Positions 1 to 6,044 of a stretch of 15,955 nucleotides of DNA are shown here, piece after piece. How positions within the stretch are numbered: position 1 is the first letter of the stretch; every line of letters starts with the position of its first letter. The DNA lies in assembly GCA_947631725.1 (NCBI GenBank), contig CANRML010000016.1, positions 1 to 15,955 on the forward strand. Reading direction: 5' to 3'. Source of the DNA: an uncultured Clostridia bacterium (GTDB lineage Bacteria > Bacillota > Clostridia > TANB77 > CAG-508). The notes under the pieces are model-generated. The model searched no databases. It had not been told where the DNA came from and was given only the letters and a program-made list of their open reading frames with translations. Both the position numbers and the translations under genes were made by a program.

Positions 1-1703
1 ACTTTAATAGTTGTTGCAATAATTCTTGGTGCATATTTTGATATTTCTTCTCTTGGTTTACTAATTACTGGCATCATAACATTATCTAAAATATATTTTC
101 TTGCAATTCTTGTTCTTTCAAATGCTTCTTTTATAACTGCATATGATAATCCATCAACTTTAATATCTACTTGGATCGCTGTAATTCCTTTTTCTGTTCC
201 TCCAACTTTAAAGTCCATATCTCCGAAAAAATCTTCTAATCCTTGAATGTCTGTTAGCATAACATAATCATTTTCATCTTCTGGATTTGTTACTAATCCT
301 GTTGATATTCCTGCTACTGGTCTTTTTATTGGTACCCCTGCTGCCATTAATGATAAAGTGCTTCCACATATACTTGCTTGTGATGTTGAACCATTTGATG
401 ATAATACTTCTGATACCACTCTTATTGCATATGGGAATTCTTCTTTTGATGGCAATACTGGTACTAATGCTTTTTCAGCTAATGCTCCATGTCCTATTTC
501 TCTTCTTCCTGGTCCTCTTGATGGTCTTGCTTCACCTACACTATAGCTTGGGAAGTTATATTGATGCATATATCTTTTTGATTCTTCTGTATCAATTCCA
601 TCTAATGTTTGTTCTTCACTTATCATTCCTAGAGTAGTTACTGATAATACTTGAGTTTGTCCTCTTGTAAATAATGCACTTCCATGTACACGAGGTAATA
701 AATCTATTTCACAAGATAATGGTCTAATTTCATCTAATTTTCTTCCGTCTACTCTTTTATGCTCATAGAATATCATATCTCTAACACATTTTTTCTCTAA
801 TTTATATATTGCTTCACCTATATCTTGTTTATGTTCTTCAAGTGCTTCTTCTCCAAATTTTTCTCCATAACTTTCTGCAATTTTTTCTGATAAAGTAGCA
901 ATATTATTATCTCTTGTTTCTTTATCAACTTCTTGCACTTGTTCCTTCATATCTTCTGTGAAGTTTTCTGCAATATATTCATATACTTCATGGTCTACTT
1001 CAAATGATTTATATTCAAATTTTGGTTTTCCAATTTCTTCCTTCATTTTTTGAATAAATTGGCACATTTTTTTGATTTCTTCATGTCCTTTTTTTATTGC
1101 CTCTAACATAACATCATCAGGAATTTCATTTGCTCCTGCTTCTATCATAGCAATTTTTTCTTGAGTTCCTGCAACTGTTAGATTTAAGTCTGATTTTTCT
1201 CTTTGTTCTTCTGTTGGGTTAATTATAATTTCACCATCAACAATTCCTACATTTACTGCTGCTGTTGGTCCACCAAATGGGATGTCTGAAATTGAAAGTG
1301 CTGCTGATGCACCTATCATAGCTGCTACTTCTGGTGAATTATCTTGTTCTACTGATAAAACTGTTGCAACAACTACAACATCATTTCTAAAATCTTTTGG
1401 AAATAATGGTCTTAATGGTCTATCTATTGCTCTTGAAGTTAAAATTGCTTTATCTGCTGGTTTTCCTTCTCTTTTTTGGAAGGAACCTGGTATTTTTCCT
1501 ACAGCATATAGTTTTTCTTCATAATCAACTGATAATGGGAAAAAGTCGATTCCTTCTCTTGGTTCTTTTGATGCTGTTACATTTACCATAACAACTGTAT
1601 CTCCATATCTTACTATTACACTTCCATTGGCTAATCCTGCCATTTTTCCTGTTTCAAATATTAGCTTTCTTCCTGCTAATTCTGTTTCAAATGTCTTAAA
1701 CAT
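1..1703 (-). CDS. pnp: Polyribonucleotide nucleotidyltransferase (PNPase), 3' end cut off by window edge
   Basis: This encodes PNPase, which degrades RNA 3' to 5' using phosphate and acts in mRNA turnover. About 567 codons are present, of roughly 700 usual for the family. The first RNase PH-like domain opens with MFKTFETELAGRK and contains RAIDRPLRPLFP. The helical linker follows. The second RNase PH domain holds GEARPSRGPGRREIGHG and the catalytic stretch GDMDFKVGGTEKG near the left edge. Translation stays open to the edge, where the family's APRI-TIK segment is reached. The KH and S1 RNA-binding domains therefore lie outside the window. The ATG at 1703 follows AAGGAGG with about 7 nt spacing. 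The gene sits just downstream of rpsO, the widely conserved rpsO-pnp order, with a terminator between them. Identification is certain; only the C-terminus is unseen. Confidence 0.97.
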   Translation of the reverse strand, partial: MFKTFETELAGRKLIFETGKMAGLANGSVIVRYGDTVVMVNVTASKEPREGIDFFPLSVDYEEKLYAVGKIPGSFQKREGKPADKAILTSRAIDRPLRPLFPKDFRNDVVVVATVLSVEQDNSPEVAAMIGASAALSISDIPFGGPTAAVNVGIVDGEIIINPTEEQREKSDLNLTVAGTQEKIAMIEAGANEIPDDVMLEAIKKGHEEIKKMCQFIQKMKEEIGKPKFEYKSFEVDHEVYEYIAENFTEDMKEQVQEVDKETRDNNIATLSEKIAESYGEKFGEEALEEHKQDIGEAIYKLEKKCVRDMIFYEHKRVDGRKLDEIRPLSCEIDLLPRVHGSALFTRGQTQVLSVTTLGMISEEQTLDGIDTEESKRYMHQYNFPSYSVGEARPSRGPGRREIGHGALAEKALVPVLPSKEEFPYAIRVVSEVLSSNGSTSQASICGSTLSLMAAGVPIKRPVAGISTGLVTNPEDENDYVMLTDIQGLEDFFGDMDFKVGGTEKGITAIQVDIKVDGLSYAVIKEAFERTRIARKYILDNVMMPVISKPREEISKYAPRIIATTIK

Positions 1704-1753
1704 AAAATTTCCTCCTTCATTAGAAAAAGCTATAATTTAAGAACGTAACCTCT

Positions 1754-1785
1754 ATTATATGTTACAAATATAGCATATAATACAA
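1754..1785 (-). promoter_or_regulatory. Possible pnp promoter
   Basis: On the minus strand there is a perfect -10 box TATAAT (1754-1759). The best upstream -35 candidate is TTGTAT (1780-1785), but the spacer is 20 nt, longer than optimal. It lies between the rpsO terminator and the pnp start, where a separate pnp promoter would be needed. The -10 is convincing and the -35 is weak. Confidence 0.35.
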
Positions 1786-1849
1786 GCTACTTACTTAAAT
1801 TCCACTTTTTCTTTTTTATTTTGCACCAATTTAGTTTCTTATATTCTAC

Positions 1850-1883
1850 AAAAAGCCTATGCCAAATAAAAGCATAGGCTTTT
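1850..1883 (-). terminator. Intrinsic terminator after rpsO
   Basis: A perfect 12-bp inverted repeat (1851-1862 with 1872-1883, arm AAAAGCCTATGC) has a 9-nt loop. On the minus strand the stem ends in a run of five T. It starts 7 nt after the rpsO stop, so it should end or attenuate the rpsO transcript before pnp. Confidence 0.88.
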
Positions 1884-1890
1884 CATATTT

Positions 1891-2154
1891 TTATTTTCTT
1901 AAACCTAATTTTTCAACGATATCTCTATATCTTTGTACATCTTTTTTAGATAGATAATTTAATAGGTTTCTTCTTTTACCTACCATCTTTAATAGTCCAC
2001 GTCTTGAGTGATTATCTTTAACGTGTACTTTTAAATGTTCTGTTAATTCGTTGATTCTTTGTGTTAAAAGAGCTATTTGTACTTCTGGTGAACCAGTGTC
2101 GTTTTCTTCTCTTTTATAAGTATTAATAATTTCTTGTTTTCTTTCCTTTGTCAT
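1891..2154 (-). CDS. rpsO: 30S ribosomal protein S15
   Basis: This is ribosomal protein S15, which binds the central domain of 16S rRNA and contributes to bridges with the large subunit. The 87-aa product has the usual family length. It carries the family signatures TGSPEVQIALLTQRI and DNHSRRGLLKMVGKRR, and ends in a lysine/arginine-rich helix (VEKLGLRK). The start is the ATG at 2154: AGGAGGTG at 2161-2168 is a near-perfect ribosome binding site 6 nt upstream. A GTG at 2163 could extend the frame by three codons, but it lies inside that site and is rejected. The gene has its own promoter (2247-2275), a structured leader and its own terminator, and is followed by pnp. Confidence 0.98.
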   Translation of the reverse strand: MTKERKQEIINTYKREENDTGSPEVQIALLTQRINELTEHLKVHVKDNHSRRGLLKMVGKRRNLLNYLSKKDVQRYRDIVEKLGLRK

Positions 2155-2160
2155 AATATA

Positions 2161-2229
2161 CACCTCCTATTTATTTTTCACCTTTAACTGAGCGAATAGT
2201 TGGTGCTTTCTATTGGCTAAGTAAAAGGT
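2161..2229 (-). promoter_or_regulatory. Structured rpsO 5' leader, probable S15 autoregulatory element
   Basis: In the RNA (minus strand) the segment 2229-2180 folds into one long hairpin. It has 6 bp (ACCUUU/AAAGGU), a U-U mismatch, a 7-position helix with one mismatch (ACUUAGC/GCUCAGU), a C-C mismatch, 5 bp (AAUAG/CUAUU) and a 10-nt loop AAAGCACCAA. The loop bases CACC (2202-2205 on the plus strand) are complementary to GGUG at the 3' end of the rpsO ribosome binding site (2161-2164). A loop-to-binding-site pseudoknot is therefore possible. S15 is known to repress its own translation through leader structures in several bacteria, including a pseudoknot in E. coli. That this leader does the same is inference from position and fold. 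Confidence 0.6.
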
Positions 2230-2246
2230 CTATTTTTAACGTATTC

Positions 2247-2275
2247 ATTTTACTACATTTTTAAGAAAAAATCAA
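2247..2275 (-). promoter_or_regulatory. Sigma-A promoter for rpsO
   Basis: On the minus strand there is a -35 box TTGATT (2270-2275), a 17-nt spacer and a -10 box TAAAAT (2247-2252). Transcription should begin near 2240, about 10 nt before the leader hairpin. The window 2230-2400 holds nothing else convincing: there is no clear terminator after the sugar transferase and no supported small gene. Confidence 0.75.
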
Positions 2276-2400
2276 GTGTTTTTGGGAGAATTTTAGAGAG
2301 ATTTACTTTTTATTTTATCTCTACAAATTTTTATTACATTTTTAATTCTTCTTTCCACACTTAATTTTAATATATTGTTGTTGTAATTGCTTCTCCTAAA

Positions 2401-3054
2401 TTATTCTATTTTAATTCTAATATTGTTTGTAACTTCTTCTTTTGCTTCTGTTCCTTTAAACATTTCCATTGTTGCCTCACCATTTTGTGAGATTCCTTCT
2501 TTCCTTAATACTTTATCAATCGTTTTTAAAATTATTTTTACATCATTTATAAATGTTAAATTATTTATATACTCAATATCCTGCTTAAATTTTTCTTCCC
2601 AAGTTATAGAATTTCTTCCAGATATTTGGGCTAATCCTGTAAGCCCTGGTCTTACATCATGTCTATGTTTTTGTTCTGTACTATAAAGTTTTAAATATTC
2701 AACTAGCAATGGTCTTGGTCCTACGATTGCCATGTCTCCTTTTATGATATTTATCAGTTCAGGTAACTCATCTAAACTTGTACTTCTCAAAAACTTTCCA
2801 AATTTTGTAAGTCTTATTTCATCTGGTAATAGCTTTCCATTTTTATCTTTTTCATCTGTCATTGTTCTAAATTTATATAAAGTAAATATTTTTTCATTTT
2901 TACCTGGTCGCTGTTGTTTGAATATGACTGGTTTTCCAAGTTTCGTTCTAACTATTATGTACAATATTAACATTATCGGACTTAATATTATAAAGCTTAT
3001 TAAGCTAAGTATAAAATCTAAAAACCTTTTTATGTATTTTTTATACATTTTCAT
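2401..3054 (-). CDS. Undecaprenyl-phosphate phosphoglycosyl transferase (bacterial sugar transferase, PglC/EpsL type)
   Basis: This is a small monotopic phosphoglycosyl transferase. The family moves a sugar phosphate from a UDP-sugar to undecaprenyl phosphate on the inner membrane leaflet, the first step of many surface glycans. The 217-aa product has an N-terminal hydrophobic segment (about 10-36, with the re-entrant-helix proline in ILSPIML), KFRTM (61-65), the catalytic Asp-Glu pair in SLDELPEL (D95, E96), VGPRP (111-115) and RPGLTGLAQISGR (135-147). Length matches the minimal PglC/EpsL class without an extra transmembrane domain. The ATG at 3054 sits only 3 nt from AGAGG, so the second ATG (3048, dropping Met-Lys) may be the real start. 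It lies 6 nt downstream of the acetyltransferase gene, the pairing seen in pglD-pglC and epsM-epsL loci. The sugar substrate cannot be told. Confidence 0.92.
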   Translation of the reverse strand: MKMYKKYIKRFLDFILSLISFIILSPIMLILYIIVRTKLGKPVIFKQQRPGKNEKIFTLYKFRTMTDEKDKNGKLLPDEIRLTKFGKFLRSTSLDELPELINIIKGDMAIVGPRPLLVEYLKLYSTEQKHRHDVRPGLTGLAQISGRNSITWEEKFKQDIEYINNLTFINDVKIILKTIDKVLRKEGISQNGEATMEMFKGTEAKEEVTNNIRIKIE

Positions 3055-3446
3055 CTACCTCTACTTAATTAATTTGGTAGGTACTCCCACATATGTTCCT
3101 TCCTGCTCAATATCATCAATTACAACTCCTCCTGCTCCTATAATGCAATTAGAAGTTATTGTTTTATTATTAATAACTGTTGCTCCAGCTCCTATATGAG
3201 TGTATTTCCCTACTTTTACTGTTCCTGCTAATGTTGCGTTTGGAGATATATGTACATAATCTTCTATTATATTATCATGCTCTATTATTGCACCAGTATT
3301 TATAATACAATTCTTTCCAATTTTTGTATTCTCATTTATACATGCATTTGCCATTATAACAGTTCCTTCTCCTATAGTTACATGTTCAGCTATAGTTGCT
3401 GTCGGATGTATTGCTGTATACAACTTCATTTGATAATTATCATAGA

Positions 3447-3453
3447 TTTTTTT
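3447..3453 (-). other. A AAA AAA slippery heptamer at acetyltransferase domain junction
   Basis: In the frame of the nucleotide-sugar domain the codons read AGA AAA AAA TCT, so A AAA AAA sits in exactly the phase used for -1 ribosomal frameshifting. Slipping back one base gives ATC TAT GAT and joins the frame of the ATG at 3429 with no stop between. Without the shift, translation ends 18 nt later at a TGA overlapping that ATG (ATGA). No clear downstream stimulatory stem was seen. A simple one-base deletion would look the same. Confidence 0.5.
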
Positions 3454-3594
3454 CTTAAATAATTATTTCCTATAGCAATCACATAATATATATCCTTTTC
3501 CATTATATCTATATCTTTTATTTTTCCTAAAATTTTATAATCTAATATTTCAGTCCCTATTTCCTTAGAGTCATCAAGGAATCCTAGGATGGTA

Positions 3595-3603
3595 CCCCCC
3601 CCC
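3595..3603 (-). repeat. G9 homopolymer tract inside coding region, possible phase-variation switch
   Basis: Nine consecutive G on the coding strand lie 72 nt into the acetyltransferase gene. A tract of this length is striking in a region this AT-rich. At 9 the downstream domain is out of frame by one base; at 8, 5 or 11 it is in frame. Poly-G tracts in surface-glycan genes are the classic contingency switch in, for example, Campylobacter. Here the role is inferred. Confidence 0.55.
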
Positions 3604-3709
3604 GATTTTTTTGACTATGTCTGCAATAACCTTTGCATGTCCTCCAGCTCCTATTATGATTATTTTCTTATTCATCTTTATCTCCTTCCATTTAAACATT
3701 TTTTTATAT

Positions 3710-4645
3710 TTATCCAAATTTTTCTCCTACTTTTATTGGATTCCCTCTTAAATATTCTTCAATTGACATCCTTTTTGCATTTTCCCCCTGTATTTCCAAT
3801 ACTCTTAATAGTCCTTCTTTAGTCTTTATTAAAAGTCCTTTTTTATTGTCTACAATTGTACCATTTGGAATTTCTTCATTGTTTATATTTTCTTCTACTG
3901 ATACCTTCCAAAATTTTATTTTTTTGCCATTTAGAAATGTATATGCTCCCATAATTGGGTTAAGTCCTCTAACTAGATTTTTGATTTGTGTGGCAGTTTG
4001 CTCTTCCCATTTAATTTTTGCCATATCTTTTGATAGCATTGGAGCAATTGAAAAATCTTCTTCTTGTTTTTGTCTTGGTGCTATTCCTTTTTCTATTTGT
4101 TCTAATGTATCTACTAACAAATTGCCTCCTAATAGTGCTAATCTATCCCATAATTCTCCTGTTGTTTCATTATCTCCTATTTCAACTTCTTTTTTTAGTA
4201 TAATATCACCTGTATCCATTTCTTTATCCATAAACATAGTTGTAACACCTGTTATGTTATCTCCATTTAATATTGCCCATTGTATTGGAGCTGCTCCTCT
4301 ATATTTTGGAAGTAAAGATGCATGTACATTGATACATCCATATCGTGGAATTTCCAATATTTCTTGTGGTAATAACTTACCATATGCAACAACACATATA
4401 ACATCCGGGTTTAAATCTTTTAATTTTTGAATAAATTCAGCATTTTCTTTTACTGTTTGTGGTTGCATTACAGGTATGTCATTTTCTAATGCATACTGTT
4501 TTACAGGAGATGGGGTTAATTTCATCCCTCTCCCTTTAGGTTTATCTGGATTTGTTACAACACATAAAATGTCGTGTTTTTTTTCATATATAGCCTTTAA
4601 GGATTTCTCAGCGAAATCTGGGGTTCCCATAAAAACAATTTTCAA
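3710..4645 (-). CDS. fmt: Methionyl-tRNA formyltransferase
   Basis: The enzyme formylates methionyl-initiator tRNA with 10-formyltetrahydrofolate in the cytosol. The 311-aa product has the usual length. Its N-terminal formyltransferase domain opens with KIVFMGTPDFA. The catalytic set lies at the family's positions: N106 and H108 in INVHASLLPKYRGAAPIQW, and D144 in KEMDTGDI. The C-terminal tRNA-binding domain follows (VRGLNPIMGAYTF, then EEYLRGNPIKVGEKFG). The start is TTG at 4645, after GGAG with 9 nt spacing; the next ATG (4630) would delete the first beta strand. It lies 14 nt after the gene at 4660-5526 in the priA-def cluster. The acetyltransferase gene begins 34 nt downstream. Confidence 0.97.
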   Translation of the reverse strand: MKIVFMGTPDFAEKSLKAIYEKKHDILCVVTNPDKPKGRGMKLTPSPVKQYALENDIPVMQPQTVKENAEFIQKLKDLNPDVICVVAYGKLLPQEILEIPRYGCINVHASLLPKYRGAAPIQWAILNGDNITGVTTMFMDKEMDTGDIILKKEVEIGDNETTGELWDRLALLGGNLLVDTLEQIEKGIAPRQKQEEDFSIAPMLSKDMAKIKWEEQTATQIKNLVRGLNPIMGAYTFLNGKKIKFWKVSVEENINNEEIPNGTIVDNKKGLLIKTKEGLLRVLEIQGENAKRMSIEEYLRGNPIKVGEKFG

Positions 4646-4659
4646 TATTCTTCTCTCCT

Positions 4660-5526
4660 CTATATTTCTAATTCTTCAAATGGTATTTCTTGATATGATA
4701 ATGGGTCTATTCCATTTAATTGGTTTGGTTTAATTAATCCAAATTGAATTGCAGAATTAATGTGTTTTTGTATATCTTCCTCTTGTAATTTAAACATTTT
4801 AGCCACTTCTGCTGGTTTTTTTCCTAACTTAATACATAACATTTCTATTCTTATTTGGCTATCTTGTTTTATTTGCATTTCTACATCTGTATCTTTTAAT
4901 ATAGGTCTTAGTCTTCTACATCTTACTTGGTCATTAATATCTTCCATCTCAAAGTCAGTAATATTATATTCTTCTTGTATTTTATATGGGTCTTTTCCTT
5001 TATATATCATTTCTACTATTTTTTCTCTTGTAAAAGTATTTCTTAATGTTACTTGCTTTTTTGATAATTTTATCTTTAAAATATTTATTTCATCTGTTGG
5101 CAATCCTGTCATTTTAGAAATCATTTTTACATTTTTATTACCATTTTTCATCATTAACATTGCACTTCTTACCTGATATGCTTTTACTAAATTATATTCT
5201 AATTTTTTTAGTTTTTCTTCTCTTTCCTCAGTAATACCTTCTATTTTGCCTTCTTTTCTTTTTCTTAATTTAACTACTGCTTTTCCATATAGTTCAAGTT
5301 CAGTAGCCTTTCTTGAAAATTTTATAACATCAGTATATTTCATTGGTATAACATCTAATGCCTTTTCTAGAAATTCAAATTCTAAAATTGGCATTTTCTG
5401 TTCTGCATACATATCAAAGCATAAATCTACATATTCTCTTATTTTTTCTTGTTTTTCTTCTGTTGCCTGTATTCCTAATCTAACTTCAGCATCGATTTCT
5501 CTTTTTAATTGGTTCAATTTTTGCAT
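4660..5526 (-). CDS. Uncharacterised protein with repeated helix-turn-helix-like segments, between def and fmt
   Basis: I do not recognise this 288-aa protein. It is soluble, highly charged and almost wholly helical in appearance, with no signal peptide or membrane segment. The N-terminal part (1-120) is rich in Lys and Glu and likely coiled or helical. Three later segments resemble helix-turn-helix units built as 'step, short turn, recognition helix': about 132-154 (NVKMISKMTGLPTDEINILK), 178-201 (DPYKIQEEYNITDFEMEDIN) and 236-262 (KKPAEVAKMFKLQEEDIQKH). The C-terminus is acidic (PFEELEI). The ATG at 5526 follows AAAGGAG with good spacing. It is 23 nt after def and 14 nt before fmt, so it is surely co-transcribed with them. 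Nucleic-acid binding is plausible from the segments but not shown; it could be a phage-like or sigma-like regulator or a translation-linked factor. Confidence 0.85.
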   Translation of the reverse strand: MQKLNQLKREIDAEVRLGIQATEEKQEKIREYVDLCFDMYAEQKMPILEFEFLEKALDVIPMKYTDVIKFSRKATELELYGKAVVKLRKRKEGKIEGITEEREEKLKKLEYNLVKAYQVRSAMLMMKNGNKNVKMISKMTGLPTDEINILKIKLSKKQVTLRNTFTREKIVEMIYKGKDPYKIQEEYNITDFEMEDINDQVRCRRLRPILKDTDVEMQIKQDSQIRIEMLCIKLGKKPAEVAKMFKLQEEDIQKHINSAIQFGLIKPNQLNGIDPLSYQEIPFEELEI

Positions 5527-5549
5527 CTTTTTTCTCCTTTTTCTATGTT

Positions 5550-6029
5550 TTATTTTTCCTCTGGTTCCACATATTCTAATGTACCTGGTATAATTTTATC
5601 TACAAAAACTTCTCCTTCTAAATGGTCAACTTCATGACAAATAGCTTGAGCAAGTAAATCTTTTGCTTTAGTTTTTACCTTTTTTCCTTTTCTATCTAAA
5701 TATTCTACTGTAACTTCTTCTGGTCTAATTATTTTTGCAAAACGATTTGGAAAACTCAAACAGCCTTCTTCTACTTCTTGTTCTCCTTTTTCTTTTAGGA
5801 TTTTTGGATTTATTAAAACAATTGGACCATTATCATCATATAGATCAATGACGATTACTCTTTTTAATATTCCTACTTGCACAGCTGCTAAACCTACTCC
5901 GTTATATTTATGCATAGTTTCTATCATATCATCTATCAATACTTGAATTCTATCATCAATTTCTTCTACTTCTCTAGATTTTTTATATAAAATTTCGTCT
6001 CCTTCTAATCGTAAATTTCTAATTGCCAT
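5550..6029 (-). CDS. def: Peptide deformylase
   Basis: This metal-dependent enzyme removes the N-formyl group from nascent proteins at the ribosome exit. All three family motifs are present: G44VGLAAVQ (motif 1), EEGCLSFP with metal ligand C90 (motif 2), and HEVDHLEG with ligands H132 and H136 and catalytic E133 (motif 3). The 159-aa length and the EGCLSFP form of motif 2 fit the short type 1 class. The ATG at 6029 follows GAGGA. It starts 15 nt after the priA stop. With fmt one gene further on, the cluster carries both halves of the formylation and deformylation cycle. Confidence 0.97.
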   Translation of the reverse strand: MAIRNLRLEGDEILYKKSREVEEIDDRIQVLIDDMIETMHKYNGVGLAAVQVGILKRVIVIDLYDDNGPIVLINPKILKEKGEQEVEEGCLSFPNRFAKIIRPEEVTVEYLDRKGKKVKTKAKDLLAQAICHEVDHLEGEVFVDKIIPGTLEYVEPEEK

Positions 6030-6044
6030 ATTTTTTCCTCTTTT

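Larger units (their letters stand above)
3061..3675 (-). pseudogene. Sugar O/N-acetyltransferase, NeuD/PglD/EpsM family, split by two homopolymer frameshifts
   Basis: The family acetylates an amino group or hydroxyl of a nucleotide-activated sugar. The start is ATG at 3675 after AAGGAG. The first 25 codons give the Rossmann-like fold (IIIIGAGGHAKVIADIV). They run into a G9 tract (3595-3603), after which this frame stops at 3574-3576, giving a 33-aa product. The expected continuation (TILGFLDD, then AIGNNYLRKK) is open in another frame, reached if the tract held 8, 5 or 11 G. That frame ends at a TGA (3426-3428) overlapping the ATG at 3429. From 3429 a 122-aa left-handed beta-helix domain with hexapeptide repeats runs to the stop at 3061. 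It is back in the original frame and has no ribosome binding site. A -1 shift at A7 (3447-3453) joins the domains as RKKIYDNYQMKLYTAIHPTA. Correcting both sites gives 204 aa, normal for the family. It may be a phase-variable gene, a pseudogene or a sequencing artefact. Confidence 0.85.

Noticed and set aside
2155..2163. GTG start for rpsO at 2163
   Set aside because: The GTG is part of the AGGAGGTG ribosome binding site, and the ATG at 2154 gives the family's normal N-terminus.
2297..2322. Inverted repeat AGAGAT/ATCTCT after the sugar transferase as a terminator
   Set aside because: Only 6 bp with a 14-nt loop and no T run on the minus strand.
2278..2400. Short in-frame continuation after the sugar transferase stop, with AGGAG nearby, as a small gene
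   Set aside because: No start codon at a usable distance from AGGAG; the only GTG would give about 21 residues with no recognisable features.
3574..3576. UGA recoding (as Trp or Sec) to rescue the acetyltransferase or radA
   Set aside because: The sequence after each UGA in the same frame does not resemble the protein; homology continues only in another frame. UGA is an ordinary stop elsewhere.
3846..4430. Long open frame on the plus strand across fmt (194 codons)
   Set aside because: It lies opposite fmt, whose motifs are complete, has no ribosome binding site and its translation is low-complexity F/S/L-rich, as expected for the antisense of AT-rich coding DNA. The same holds for the plus-strand frames at 287-637, 2732-3199, 4760-5176 and 7639-8220.
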